This document shows positions 1-8,725 of a DNA stretch of 64,000 nucleotides, one piece after another. Within the stretch, counting starts at the first letter, position 1, and each line of letters starts with the position of its first letter. The stretch is from an uncultured Propionibacteriaceae bacterium (GTDB lineage: Bacteria; Actinomycetota; Actinomycetes; Propionibacteriales; Propionibacteriaceae). The stretch lies in contig CALLVV010000059.1 of assembly GCA_938012815.1 (NCBI GenBank), positions 16,746 through 80,745 on the forward strand, read 5' to 3'. A program made the translations under genes and the position numbers. The notes beneath the pieces are model-generated. The model was not told the DNA's origin. It saw only the letters and a list, made by a program, of their open reading frames with translations, and ran no database searches.

Positions 1-2
1 GC

Positions 3-294
3 TTCTTCAACGTGCGGTTCTTCAAGATCAACAACGGCGACGATGAGTTCCTCATGGACACCCGCGGGCTGGGCATCTTCGGGGTACCCGATCTCCAGTG
101 CCATGCTGCTGTACAACACCGGCATCTACCTGATGCGCGAGGGCAACGTGATCGGCAACGGCCACACCGTACCGGGCATCAAGGAGGGCAGCCGCTGGCG
201 CTGCCAACATGAGAAAGCCATGATCGAACCCGAACGGGAGGTCCTGGACGTCTGCCCGGAGGTCCCTTACGCCGCAGGAAACCGCAACCCCTGA
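3..294 (+). pseudogene. DUF4261-like protein, 3' part, frameshifted
   Basis: The window opens inside a gene. Frame 3 reads FFNVRFFKINNGDDEFLMD and continues to DLQCH near position 98. The similarity then jumps to frame 1 from position 103 (MLLYNTGIYLMREGNVI), ending with TGA at 292-294. The two halves look like consecutive parts of one DUF4261-type protein (a family of unknown function) with a small out-of-frame deletion around 98-103. Both segments keep coding-like G/C third positions, so the lesion is recent or is an assembly error. The family assignment is from memory of the DUF4261 C-terminal pattern and is moderate. Confidence 0.5.
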
Positions 295-449
295 CAGGCC
301 GCTGTTCCGGAGACCGAAATGACGGGCTCCGGTTAGCCCCCGTCGGGGCGGGTTCCTCAGACCAGGAGGACGGGTTTGACGAGGATGTCACCAACGGCCC
401 GTACCTTCTCAGGCGACAAACCAGATCCCGAGCGACAAGGAAATCTGTC

Positions 450-817
450 ATGACGGTCTTCACCCCGACCAGCATCATCCTCTACGTCGAGGACGTGAAT
501 GCCAGTACCGCGTTCTATCGCCGGGCCCTCGGCGAGGAACCCGTCGAAACCTTCGAGGGCTTCGCGGTTTTCGCCCTGACCGAGAATGTCACCCTCGCGG
601 CATCGATCCGGCGGCCGTGGGCGCCCCGGGCAGCGTCGAACTGTCCATGAGCAACGCCACCCGCGATGACGTCGACCGCCTTCACCGATCCTGGAGCGAG
701 CTCGGCTTCCCCATGGCCCTAGAACCCACCGAACTCGCCTTTGGCTACACCTTCGTCGCCACCGATCCCGACGGGCATCGCCTCCGCGTCTGCGCCACCG
801 ACACGACGAACCTCTGA
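450..817 (+). pseudogene. VOC-family (glyoxalase/PhnB-like) protein, frameshifted
   Basis: An ATG at 450 begins MTVFTPTSIILYVEDVNAST, the opening strand of a VOC (vicinal oxygen chelate) protein. The frame is lost around 590-602, and the remainder resumes in another frame as GIDPAAVGAPGSVELSMSN and runs to TGA at 815-817. The resumed part contains the second beta-alpha-beta unit and the usual DPDGHRLRVC ending. A small deletion in the middle explains both pieces. An intact protein would be about 120-130 residues, typical for single-domain VOC proteins such as bleomycin-resistance-like proteins. Its substrate cannot be inferred. Confidence 0.65.
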
Positions 818-914
818 CGGCGTCACTACGCCCCACGACCCATCCTCCGGCTTGAGCTGACGTACCCCGATACGCCTCCAGCTGCCCGGCATCACGCATC
901 AGAAGAACATTCAT

Positions 915-980
915 CCTGCTGGATGTCGACTAGATCACCTGCTGGATGTCGACTAGATTGCCTGCTGGATGTCGAGTAAG
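915..980 (+). repeat. three direct repeats, 23-bp period
   Basis: CCTGCTGGATGTCGACTAGA occurs at 915 and 938, and a diverged third copy (CCTGCTGGATGTCGAGTAAG) starts at 961. The period is exactly 23 bp. The array ends just ahead of the ATG at 988 of the downstream AAA/DUF4143 ATPase, so it covers its promoter or leader. It may be an operator array for autoregulation (inference). Confidence 0.8.
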
Positions 981-987
981 GGTGGTT

Positions 988-2241
988 ATGTATCTTCGCC
1001 GCACCGTGGACGAGCTACTGGAGACGTTCCTCCCCCAAGCGCCCGCCATTGCGCTGGACGGGGCGAAAGGAGTCGGGAAGACCGGCACGGCGCTTCAGCG
1101 CGCCACGAAGGTTTTCCTCTTGGACCGCCCGGACCAACGCGCCCTCGTCGAGGCCGATCCCGACGGAATCCGCCGGCCGGGAACGACGCTGCTCGATGAA
1201 TGGTCCCGGATGCCCGAGGTCTGGGATCTCGTGCGCAGGGAGGTGGACAACGGAGCAGGCCCGGGCAGCTTCCTGCTCACTGGATCCGCCACCCCCGCCA
1301 CGACACAGGGGACCCACAGCGGCGCAGGGCGCATCCTGTCGCTGCGCATGCGCCCCATGGCCCTCCACGAACGTGGGCAACTCGTCCCCACCGTCTCACT
1401 CACCTCCCTGCTGACAGCAGAACCACCCTGCTCGGCCGAGATCGAAGGCCACACGTCGTACTGCCTGGCGGACTATCTGGACGCCATCGAGGCAAGCGGG
1501 TTTCCCGGCATCATGGGTCTTGGTCCCGACCTGCGAACCGAACAACTCGCCACCTACATCCAGCGCGTGATTGATCGTGACCTGCCGGATCTGGGCTATG
1601 GCGTGCGCCGGCCCGAAACGCTGCGCCGCTGGCTCGCGGCATACGCAGCCGCATCCTCGACCACCACCACCTACTCCAAGCTTCTTGACACCACTACCTG
1701 CGGCGACGGCCAACAACCGACCCGGGACACCACCCAGACCTACCGTGATCACCTCACCCAGCTCTGGCTGCTCGACCCGGTTCCTGGTTGGAGCCCCAGC
1801 CGCAACCCCTTCACCAGATTGCAGCAGGCGCCGAAACACCAACTGGCCGATCCCGCCCTGGCGGCTTCGCTGCTGGGCGCAACCGCCTCCTCCATGACCA
1901 CCCCTCGCCATTCCCACCTCGCCGGCCCCTTGTTCGAGGCCCTCGCCACCCTCACCGTGCGGGTGGCCGCCGAGGCGGCACGGGCCCGCGTGGGCCATCT
2001 GCGCACCCGCAACGGCGATCACGAGATCGACCTGATCGCCGAGACCCGCGATGGGCGCATCGTCGCCATTGAGGTGAAACTGGCTGCCTCGGTGACGGAC
2101 CCGGATGTTCAACACCTCGTCTGGCTGCGCTCCCGCCTGCCCGAGGATGTGTCCGACCTGGTGGTTCTCACAACGGGAACCACCGCCTACCGGCGGAGAG
2201 ACGGCGTGGCGGTGATCCCCCTTGCGCTGCTCGGGCCGTAG
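988..2241 (+). CDS. AAA-family ATPase with DUF4143 domain (first copy)
   Basis: A 417-residue protein of the AAA_14/DUF4143 family, conserved ATPases of unclear function that are often found in accessory regions. The N-terminal ATPase half has a Walker A at residues 25-32 (GAKGVGKT) and a Walker B-like LLDEWSRMP. The C-terminal half has the PD-(D/E)xK-like pattern EIDLIAE...AIEVK that typifies the nuclease-like fold of DUF4143. I chose ATG 988 (preceded by AAGGGTGG) over the in-frame ATG at 946, which would translate the direct repeats. The next gene is a paralog of the same family but clearly not a recent duplicate. Substrate unknown. Confidence 0.85.
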   Translation: MYLRRTVDELLETFLPQAPAIALDGAKGVGKTGTALQRATKVFLLDRPDQRALVEADPDGIRRPGTTLLDEWSRMPEVWDLVRREVDNGAGPGSFLLTGSATPATTQGTHSGAGRILSLRMRPMALHERGQLVPTVSLTSLLTAEPPCSAEIEGHTSYCLADYLDAIEASGFPGIMGLGPDLRTEQLATYIQRVIDRDLPDLGYGVRRPETLRRWLAAYAAASSTTTTYSKLLDTTTCGDGQQPTRDTTQTYRDHLTQLWLLDPVPGWSPSRNPFTRLQQAPKHQLADPALAASLLGATASSMTTPRHSHLAGPLFEALATLTVRVAAEAARARVGHLRTRNGDHEIDLIAETRDGRIVAIEVKLAASVTDPDVQHLVWLRSRLPEDVSDLVVLTTGTTAYRRRDGVAVIPLALLGP

Positions 2242-2353
2242 GCACACCGCATCACACCCCCCTCCCGAGCACCTGCCCAGCCTCTCCCGGTCACGACGCC
2301 GGGCCCATTTCTTGCCAGCCACCAGCGAGCCTGCCGAAGCGATGCACAAAGGC

Positions 2354-2413
2354 CAGCAAATCTGCGGGATCGATCACAGCGAAACGACGACCTACATCAC
2401 AGCAAATCTGCGG
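2354..2413 (+). repeat. direct repeat pair upstream of second DUF4143 ATPase
   Basis: CAGCAAATCTGCGG occurs at 2354-2367 and again at 2400-2413, spaced 46 bp start to start. The second copy ends 29 bp before the ATG at 2443. The sequence differs from the repeats at 915-980, but the placement is the same: just upstream of an AAA/DUF4143 gene. Confidence 0.75.
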
Positions 2414-2442
2414 TTTCGCCGCCTCTCGGATAGGTTTCCTCC

Positions 2443-3699
2443 ATGTCGCGGCTGATTGAACGAGCCATCCAGCCATGGGCTGAGGAACTCCTCGGCTTCA
2501 GCCCGGTCCTGGTCGTGGAAGGGGCCAGACAAACGGGCAAGTCAACTCTGGCGCGGATGTTGCGGCCAAACGCCATCACGGTGAACCTCGACGACCCCCA
2601 GACCTTGGATTACGCCCGGAACGATCCGGTGGGATTCGCCGCTCAGGCAGGTGATGGTGTCCTCATCATCGATGAGTTCCAGCGCCTGCCTTCGTTGTCT
2701 CTGGCGATCAAGGCCAATGTTGACGCCGATCGTCGACCAGGTCGCTTCATCCTCACGGGATCATCGGATTTCGCGCGAGTACGTGGCGACAAGGATTCAC
2801 TCGCCGGACGCGCACTGTCGGTGACCGTGTGCCCGCTGACCCAGACCGAGGTCCGGGGCACAACTATATCGGGAACACTGGTTGACAGACTGCTCGAGGC
2901 CACGGAAGTTCACGACTTCCCGGCTTCTGCTGAGCCACTGACCCACGCTGGCCTTGCGCATCTTCTGACAGCAGGTGGTTTCCCTGCGGTTCACAACGCC
3001 AAACCACGGCTACGGGCGGAGTGGTACCGCAACTACGTCGAGCGGCTGGTCCGCGTCGACGCCCTCGCTGATGGCTCCCGCCTCACCCCTGAACGTCTGC
3101 TCACGGTGCTCCGTCTGCTCGCCGCCCACCAGTCCGGCGAACTGGTCAAGGCGCGTCTGGCCCAGGATTCGGGGCTCGCGGCATCGTCGGTGACGAGTTA
3201 TCTGGACATGTTGGCCAGGATGTTCCTCATCCTGCACGTGAGACCGTGGGAGACCAACCTCACGAAACGAGAGATCGGACGGGCGAAGGTCTCCGTGCTG
3301 GACTCCGGGCTGGCCGCGTGGTTGTGCGACGCGTCTCCGGCCACCCTGACCACGATCCCGCACGGTATGCAGCGGCTCGGGGCCCTGACGGAGGGGTTCG
3401 TCGCCGGTGAGCTGCACGCCCAGCAGCAGTGGAGCAGGCGCCGATACCGCATCCACCACTACCGTGACCGCAACCGGAAGGAGATCGATTTCGTCCTGGA
3501 GGTCGACGATTCGCGACTGATCGCGATCGAGGTCAAGGCCAGCCGAACCGTCACGGGCTCTCACCTCGCCGGGCTGCGATTCCTGAAGGACAAACTCGGT
3601 CCCCGCCTGACAAGGGGCGTGGTTCTCGCACCCATTGACCGCCCCGCCAGCTTCGGCGACGATCTGTGGGCGCTGCCTCTCTCGGCCCTGTGGAGCTGA
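2443..3699 (+). CDS. AAA-family ATPase with DUF4143 domain (second copy)
   Basis: 418 residues. Walker A is GARQTGKS at residues 27-34, Walker B VLIIDEFQRLP follows, and a sensor-like FILTGSSDF lies further on. The middle region (ARLAQDSGLAASSVTSYLD) looks like the winged-helix segment seen in this family. The C-terminal DUF4143 part ends in EIDFVLEVDD and AIEVKAS, the PD-(D/E)xK-like core. The ATG is preceded by GGATAGGTTTCC, giving only a weak ribosome site. It is separated from the first copy by 200 bp containing its own direct repeats, so the two are probably transcribed separately. Biological role unknown; some family members have been discussed as defence or toxin-antitoxin-like ATPases. 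Confidence 0.85.
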   Translation: MSRLIERAIQPWAEELLGFSPVLVVEGARQTGKSTLARMLRPNAITVNLDDPQTLDYARNDPVGFAAQAGDGVLIIDEFQRLPSLSLAIKANVDADRRPGRFILTGSSDFARVRGDKDSLAGRALSVTVCPLTQTEVRGTTISGTLVDRLLEATEVHDFPASAEPLTHAGLAHLLTAGGFPAVHNAKPRLRAEWYRNYVERLVRVDALADGSRLTPERLLTVLRLLAAHQSGELVKARLAQDSGLAASSVTSYLDMLARMFLILHVRPWETNLTKREIGRAKVSVLDSGLAAWLCDASPATLTTIPHGMQRLGALTEGFVAGELHAQQQWSRRRYRIHHYRDRNRKEIDFVLEVDDSRLIAIEVKASRTVTGSHLAGLRFLKDKLGPRLTRGVVLAPIDRPASFGDDLWALPLSALWS

Positions 3700-3855
3700 A
3701 ATCCTGCGCAGGGGAACGGGAAACAACGCGTCACGATGCGGGGTGGTTCGGTGGCAGAACCGGCAATCACGGTCTTGGGCGCGACCTGTTTCTCCCCTGC
3801 TGGGCAGCGATCCGCCTGGGCCGTTCGTTCTGGGTGATCCTGGAGCGCCTGGCCG

Positions 3856-4023
3856 TCAGCGGGTTTCCTTGAACTCGACGTGGCGCCGGATGATGGGGTC
3901 GTACTTGCGCAGCGAGATCCGGTCGGGATCGTTGCGGCGGTTCTTCCGGGTCACGTAGGTGTAGCCGGTTCCTGCGGTGGAGCGCAGTTTGATCAGCGGA
4001 CGCAGATCGTTCTTCTTGGCCAT
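3856..4023 (-). CDS. rpmG: 50S ribosomal protein L33, zinc-independent paralog
   Basis: 55 residues beginning [18 protein letters not shown] and ending [12 protein letters not shown]. It has no cysteines, so the zinc ribbon of classical L33 is absent; compare the CxxC-containing L33 at 9623-9793. It follows L28 with one intervening base and so shares its promoter. Cysteine-free L33/L28/L31 sets are known to be made under zinc limitation, replacing zinc-binding copies in the ribosome. The start was set at the conserved MAKK rather than upstream in-frame codons that fall inside rpmB. Confidence 0.95.
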   Translation of the reverse strand: MAKKNDLRPLIKLRSTAGTGYTYVTRKNRRNDPDRISLRKYDPIIRRHVEFKETR

Positions 4024-4024
4024 C

Positions 4025-4261
4025 TCAGAGTTTCCTTCCCCGGGCGATGAGGTCCGCGACCACCGCGTCGATGCCCCGGGCGTCAATCACCTTGATGCCC
4101 TTGGCGGAGACCGTGAGCTTGACCCTTCGCCCCAAGGAGGGCACCCAGTAACGCTTTGTCTGGACGTTGACGTTGAAACGGCGATTGGTCTTCTTCTTCG
4201 ACCAGGGGACGTTGCGCCCGAAACCGGGCGCGGCCCCCGTGACCTGGCAGTGACGCGACAT
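4025..4261 (-). CDS. rpmB: 50S ribosomal protein L28, zinc-independent paralog
   Basis: 78 residues starting [18 protein letters not shown]. Typical L28 ending in [15 protein letters not shown]. The single Cys at position 5 is not part of a zinc ribbon. It is the first gene of the rpmB-rpmG pair, transcribed leftward from a Fur/Zur-like site at 4292-4307, and is divergent from L31 type B. Actinobacteria commonly group these alternative ribosomal genes under Zur control. The ATG at 4261 has an AGGAGT element just upstream on the minus strand. Confidence 0.95.
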   Translation of the reverse strand: MSRHCQVTGAAPGFGRNVPWSKKKTNRRFNVNVQTKRYWVPSLGRRVKLTVSAKGIKVIDARGIDAVVADLIARGRKL

Positions 4262-4291
4262 GGGACTCCTCGGGTTGCACGAACATTCACC

Positions 4292-4307
4292 GATAATGAT
4301 AATGAGT
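4292..4307. promoter_or_regulatory. Fur/Zur-family operator candidate
   Basis: GATAATGATAATGAGT lies in the divergent gap between rpmB and rpmE2. Its first 12 bases equal the left half of the classic Fur box (GATAATGATAAT). Because all flanking genes are zinc-independent ribosomal paralogs, Zur is the most likely regulator (inference from known actinobacterial Zur regulons). Confidence 0.65.
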
Positions 4308-4346
4308 CGCAATTGAAGTTCCAATCCGACCCTCGGAAGGCCCACG

Positions 4347-4616
4347 ATGAAACCAGGCATCCACCCCGACTACCACCCCGTCGTCTTCCGCGACATCACC
4401 ACCCGGACCATGTACCTGATCCGTTCGACGATGACCTCCAGGCAGACGATCGAGTGGAGCGACGGAAACACCTACCCCCTGGTCGACGTGGAGATAACCG
4501 CCGACAGCCACCCCTTCTACACGGGCAAGGCGCGCAGGCTCAGCATCACGGGACGCGTGGAGAAGTTCCAGCAGCGTTACGGCATGACGAGTGACCTGGC
4601 GCATCGCGGCCCGTGA
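4347..4616 (+). CDS. rpmE2: 50S ribosomal protein L31 type B
   Basis: 89 residues, beginning [16 protein letters not shown] and containing the [20 protein letters not shown] segment typical of type B L31. It lacks the CxxC zinc site of type A L31. It is transcribed divergently from rpmB-rpmG across the Fur/Zur-like box, which fits a zinc-starvation ribosome-remodelling unit. GGAAGG about 8 bases upstream of the ATG is a usable ribosome site. Confidence 0.96.
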   Translation: MKPGIHPDYHPVVFRDITTRTMYLIRSTMTSRQTIEWSDGNTYPLVDVEITADSHPFYTGKARRLSITGRVEKFQQRYGMTSDLAHRGP

Positions 4617-4864
4617 CCTCTCACACAGGACGCCCTCGGCGATGCCGCATCACTGGATTCGATCCGAGAGGAACAAACCGGCCACTCCACCACCGACAAC
4701 TCGCTGAGCGGCCCGATCGGTCTTCCAGGCATCACCAAACAACACCGGGCAAGCCATGATTCGATCGGCCCGGGAGGGTCGGATTTGGTTTCGAGAAAGC
4801 CGGCTGTCTACCCCCGGAAGCTCGCCCTGACCGACCCAGCTCACTCATTCCTCGCCCGGGCGAC
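4617..4864. other. intergenic stretch, no gene recognised
   Basis: Between rpmE2 and the rplA terminator I see no convincing coding frame, repeat or RNA gene. Short open frames here have no recognisable protein pattern. Confidence 0.5.
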
Positions 4865-4906
4865 GTAGAAGGGGCGGACACCCCGGATGGTGTCCGCCCC
4901 TTCTAC
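4865..4906 (-). terminator. strong hairpin after rplA
   Basis: GTAGAAGGGGCGGACACC (4865-4882) and its perfect complement at 4889-4906 enclose a 6-base loop, giving an 18-bp stem just beyond the rplA stop. It terminates rplA and would also block transcription from rpmE2. Confidence 0.85.
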
Positions 4907-4921
4907 TTCTACGTCGGTGGT

Positions 4922-5620
4922 TCACTCGGCCGGCTTGGTGACCGTGCCGTCGACCAGGACGCTGGGCGACATGGTGGCGGAGAACGCGACCTTCTTCACA
5001 TAGCGGCCCTTGGAAGCGGCCGGCTTGAGACGCAGGACCTCATCCAGCGCCGCGAAGTAGTTCTCGATGAGCTGTTGCTCGGTGAACGAGGCCTTGCCGA
5101 TGATGAACTGCAGGTTGGCGTGCCGGTCCACGCGGAACTCGATCTTGCCGCCCTTGATGTCGGAGACGGCCTTGGCCACATCCATGGTGACGGTGCCGGT
5201 CTTCGGGTTCGGCATCAGGCCGCGGGGGCCGAGGATACGGCCCAGCCGACCGACCTTGCCCATCATGTCGGGGGTGGCGACCACGGCGTCGAAGTCCAGG
5301 TAGCCGCCGGAGATTTTCTCGACGAGATCGTCGACGCCGACCTCGTCGGCGCCCGCTGCGATCGCGGCCTCTGCCTTCTCACCGGAGGCGAAGACGAGGA
5401 CCCGAGCCGTCTTGCCAGTGCCGTTGGGAAGGTTGACCGTGCCGCGCACCATCTGATCCGCCTTGCGGGGATCGACGCCGAGACGCACCGCGACCTCGAT
5501 GGTCTCGTCGAACTTGGCCGAAGCCATTTCCTTGACCAGCTTCACCGCCGCCTCGGGCGTGTGCAGCTGGGAGCCGTCGCGCTTGTCGGCGGCAGCCTTG
5601 TAAGCCTTGCTGTGCTTCAT
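4922..5620 (-). CDS. rplA: 50S ribosomal protein L1
   Basis: 232 residues, normal length. It contains the L1 signature [20 protein letters not shown] and the N-terminal [13 protein letters not shown] typical of actinobacteria. L1 binds 23S rRNA at the L1 stalk and usually represses its own rplK-rplA mRNA by binding a mimic in the leader. It lies 83 bases after rplK and is closed by a strong hairpin. Nothing unusual seen. Confidence 0.99.
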   Translation of the reverse strand: MKHSKAYKAAADKRDGSQLHTPEAAVKLVKEMASAKFDETIEVAVRLGVDPRKADQMVRGTVNLPNGTGKTARVLVFASGEKAEAAIAAGADEVGVDDLVEKISGGYLDFDAVVATPDMMGKVGRLGRILGPRGLMPNPKTGTVTMDVAKAVSDIKGGKIEFRVDRHANLQFIIGKASFTEQQLIENYFAALDEVLRLKPAASKGRYVKKVAFSATMSPSVLVDGTVTKPAE

Positions 5621-5703
5621 GTCTGGTTCCGTTCTTTGTCGTCAGCCTCGCAGGCTGATCCACCAGTTCTGGTGTGGGAGTGGGCTCCCTGCCAGGGGGC
5701 GCG

Positions 5704-6132
5704 TCACTCGACGGTGACGCCCATGGAGCGGGCGGTGCCCTCCACGATCTTGCAGGCGGCGTCAACGTCGTTGGCGTTGAGGTCCGGAAGCTTCATCGTG
5801 GCGATCTCGCGCACCTGGTCCTTGGTGAGCTTGCCCACCTTGTTCTTCAGCGGGTTGTCCGAACCCGACTGGATCCCGGCAGCCTTCTTTATCAGCTCGG
5901 CGGCGGGCGGGGTCTTGGTGATGAAGGTGAACGTACGATCCTCGTAGATGGTGATCTCGACGGGGATGACGTTGCCACGCTGGGAATCCGTCGCGGCGTT
6001 GTACGCCTTGACGAACTCCATGATGTTGACGCCGTGCGGGCCGAGAGCGGTGCCGACCGGCGGCGCAGGGGTGGCGGAGCCGGCCTGCAGAGCAACCTTG
6101 ACGAGGGCTGCGACCTTCTTCTTGGGAGGCAT
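5704..6132 (-). CDS. rplK: 50S ribosomal protein L11
   Basis: 142 residues, beginning [20 protein letters not shown] with the conserved [17 protein letters not shown] motif, and ending in [15 protein letters not shown]11 forms the GTPase-associated centre with 23S rRNA and is the thiopeptide target. It precedes rplA in the standard secE-nusG-rplK-rplA order. Confidence 0.99.
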   Translation of the reverse strand: MPPKKKVAALVKVALQAGSATPAPPVGTALGPHGVNIMEFVKAYNAATDSQRGNVIPVEITIYEDRTFTFITKTPPAAELIKKAAGIQSGSDNPLKNKVGKLTKDQVREIATMKLPDLNANDVDAACKIVEGTARSMGVTVE

Positions 6133-6228
6133 GTTGGGTCCTTATGGTTTTGGATTTGGAACGGTCACGCCGGGTGTACCCGGGTCGCGACGCAACGCGC
6201 CATTGTAGGGTCCCGAAAGGGCGGGAAC

Positions 6229-7014
6229 CTAACCGACCTTCTCGACCTGCTTGAACTCCAGGTCGACGGGGGTTTCGCGACCCAGGATCTCGACGAGAGC
6301 CCGGAATCGCTGTTGGTTGGCGCTTATCTCGGTGATCGTGGCGTGCACCCCGGTGAAGGGGCCATCGGTCACCATCACGGAGTCGCCGACCGCGAAATCG
6401 ACGACCTCCACCTTCTTCTTCGCGCGCGCCACTGCGGTGGAGGCCTCGGAGGTCACCTTCGCGACGACGGAAGGAGTCAGCATGCTGACCACTTCGTCCA
6501 GGCTGAGTGGGACGGGGGTCTGGCCGTGGCCGACGAAACCGGTCACGGAGGGGGTGTGGCGCACCGTCGCCCACGAGTCGTCGGTCAGCTCCATCCGCAC
6601 CAGCACGTAGCCGGGCAGCACGCAGCGCGTGACGGTCTTGCGGGTGTTGTTGCGCACCTCGACGACCTCCTCTGTGGGGACGATCGTCTCGAAGATGTAG
6701 TCCTCCATGTTCAGGGAGGTGGCGCGGGAATCGAGGTTCTGCTTGACCCGGTTCTCCATGCCCGAGTAGGTGTGGATGACGTACCACTCGCCAAACTTGG
6801 TTTCCAGTTCCTCTCGAAGCTTCGCGACTGCATCGGCGGTGGCGTCGTCGGCCTCCGGCTGCTCGGGTTCGTCCTCCCCCGGTTCATCGGTGAGGGTGAT
6901 CTCCTCCCGGGGCTCGTTCTCCTCATCGAGCGGTCCGAGGTCGATCTCGACCTCGTCACTGGCGGTGGGCAGCTCCCCCAGGTCGATCTCGAAGTCGTCG
7001 GTGTTCTCACTCAC
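6229..7014 (-). CDS. nusG: transcription termination/antitermination factor NusG
   Basis: 261 residues with a GTG start. I chose GTG 7014 because GGAGGAACC precedes it; a longer in-frame ATG at 7053 would lie inside secE. An acidic N-terminal extension of about 70 residues, usual in actinobacteria, precedes the NGN domain (WYVIHTYSGMENRVKQNLD). A KOW motif follows (VGDSVMVTDGPFTGVHATI). NusG couples RNA polymerase to ribosomes and to Rho. The start overlaps the secE stop by 8 bases, implying translational coupling. Confidence 0.98.
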   Translation of the reverse strand: MSENTDDFEIDLGELPTASDEVEIDLGPLDEENEPREEITLTDEPGEDEPEQPEADDATADAVAKLREELETKFGEWYVIHTYSGMENRVKQNLDSRATSLNMEDYIFETIVPTEEVVEVRNNTRKTVTRCVLPGYVLVRMELTDDSWATVRHTPSVTGFVGHGQTPVPLSLDEVVSMLTPSVVAKVTSEASTAVARAKKKVEVVDFAVGDSVMVTDGPFTGVHATITEISANQQRFRALVEILGRETPVDLEFKQVEKVG

Positions 7015-7465
7015 TGGGGGTTCCTCCAAACAAGCTGAGCAGAGCCTGCCCAAAACCGTAGTCGAGTAGCATGACGTAGGCGATTATGAACAACACAAAC
7101 AGCAGGACCGCCGAGAACAACACCGTGAGTTCGCCCCAACTGGGCCACACGACCTTCTTGAGTTCGGCCGCGGACTGGCGCACGAACCGTGCCGGGTTCT
7201 TCGCGCGGTAAGGATCGTGTTCTCCACGTTCGGTCTCGGAGCGTTTCCTGGTGGACGTCGTCTTCTTCACGGGGGCCTTCGCGGTCTTGCGGGCCACCAC
7301 CTTCGAGGTTTTCTTGCCGGCCTTCCCGGACTCGTCCTTATCCGCGCCGTCCTCGGAGGAGTCCTCGTCGAACTGGTCCTCCAGCTCATCGATCACCTCG
7401 TCGTCGGCGACGGGGTCAGCCTCGGGGAGATCGTCCCCGCCCTGCCGAGTCTTGTCGTCGCTCAC
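7007..7465 (-). CDS. secE: preprotein translocase subunit SecE
   Basis: 152 residues from a GTG at 7465. The first about 90 residues are acidic and then Lys/Thr-rich, as in other actinobacterial SecE proteins. The conserved core ARFVRQSAAELKKVVWPSW precedes a single membrane helix (VLFSAVLLFVLFIIAYVML). It is part of the SecYEG channel. The in-frame ATG at 7567 was rejected because the extension runs into tRNA-Trp. Confidence 0.96.
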   Translation of the reverse strand: MSDDKTRQGGDDLPEADPVADDEVIDELEDQFDEDSSEDGADKDESGKAGKKTSKVVARKTAKAPVKKTTSTRKRSETERGEHDPYRAKNPARFVRQSAAELKKVVWPSWGELTVLFSAVLLFVLFIIAYVMLLDYGFGQALLSLFGGTPSE

Positions 7466-7540
7466 GCGCGGTCCCTTTCGGTCAACAAACGAAATGCCTG
7501 CCCACCCACTGGGTGGCAGGCGTTGGAAGCATCTGCTTCG

Positions 7541-7613
<73 letters not shown>

Positions 7614-7702
7614 TCGACGCGATCACGCGCCTTACTCAAGGCGCGACCGACCTCGCCAGACCCATACCTTACCGCATCCCCGACGAGGTCCGAAATCCCT
7701 GC

Positions 7703-8725
7703 TCAGACGCTCACGCCGACCAGGTTCACCTCGGGAACCAGGGTGATGCCGAAACATTCCCGAACCCCGTCGCGGATCTCGCGGGCGAGGTCGAGGACGT
7801 CGGCGGTGGTGGCGTGCCCGCGGTTGGTGAGCGCCAGCACGTGCCGGGTGGATAGCCTCGCCGGACCGGTTCCGTGGCCCGTGGGGAATCCCGCGTGCTG
7901 GATCAGCCAGGCGGCGCTGGTCTTGACCTCCTCCCCCGCGGGGAAACGGGGAGCCTCGACGGGCAGGGAGGCTGCCTGCTCCGGGGTAAGGATCGGGTTG
8001 GTGAAGAAGGAGCCAGCGGACCATGTGTCGTGGTCGTTCTCGTCCAAGACCATGCCCTTCCTTCGCCGGATGGCGAGCACGGTCTCCCGCACCCGGGCGG
8101 TGGGGGCGCGCTGCCCCACCTCAACGCCGAGGGCACGGGCCAGTTCGGGGTAGCGGACGGGCTGTCCCAGCTCCCCGAGCGGCAGCTGGAAGTCGACGCG
8201 CAACACCAGGTGGCGTCCCTTCTCGCGTTTGAAGCGGGAGTCACGGTAGCCGAAGCAGCACTCGGCGGCCGCGAAGGTGCGGATGACCCCCTCAGCCCGG
8301 TCCCAGGTGTGGACCTGCTGGATGAGGGTCGCGACCTCAGACCCGTAAGCTCCGACGTTCTGGATCGGGACGGCACCCACGGACCCGGGTATCCCGGAGA
8401 GGGTTTCCATCCCGGACCACTGCGAGGCCACGGCCCGGGCAACGAGATCGTCCCATGCCTCCCCCGCGGCGACCTCCAGCTGGGCCCCGGAACAGTCCGC
8501 GACCTCGGCGCGGACACCCCGGGTGGCGACCTTGACCACGGTGCCGTCGAAACCCTCGTCGGCGATCAGGACGTTGGAGCCGCCGCCGAGGATCAGGACC
8601 GGTTCGCCCCGGGAGTCGCAATCGGCGACGGTGTCGATGAGCTGCTGTTCGGTCGTCGCCTCGACGAAGCGCCGCGCGGGCCCGCCGAGCCGGAAGGTGG
8701 TGTGGTTCGCAAGTGGCTCAGTCAA
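7703..8725 (-). CDS. murB: UDP-N-acetylenolpyruvoylglucosamine reductase MurB
   Basis: 340 residues. It reduces UDP-GlcNAc-enolpyruvate to UDP-MurNAc using FAD and NADPH in peptidoglycan synthesis. FAD-binding segments LILGGGSNVLIAD and LSGIPGSVGAVPIQNVGAYG are clear, and the catalytic SAGSFFTNP serine region and the late Glu (VPEVNLVGV) are present. It follows two MaoC-type dehydratase genes and overlaps the first by 8 bases. Confidence 0.98.
   Translation of the reverse strand: MTEPLANHTTFRLGGPARRFVEATTEQQLIDTVADCDSRGEPVLILGGGSNVLIADEGFDGTVVKVATRGVRAEVADCSGAQLEVAAGEAWDDLVARAVASQWSGMETLSGIPGSVGAVPIQNVGAYGSEVATLIQQVHTWDRAEGVIRTFAAAECCFGYRDSRFKREKGRHLVLRVDFQLPLGELGQPVRYPELARALGVEVGQRAPTARVRETVLAIRRRKGMVLDENDHDTWSAGSFFTNPILTPEQAASLPVEAPRFPAGEEVKTSAAWLIQHAGFPTGHGTGPARLSTRHVLALTNRGHATTADVLDLAREIRDGVRECFGITLVPEVNLVGVSV

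Noticed and set aside
5075..5947. 290-codon plus-strand open frame
   Set aside because: Antisense to rplA/rplK; no motif.
5674..7038. 454-codon plus-strand open frame
   Set aside because: Antisense to rplK and nusG, which are certain; His/Gly/Leu-rich shadow translation.
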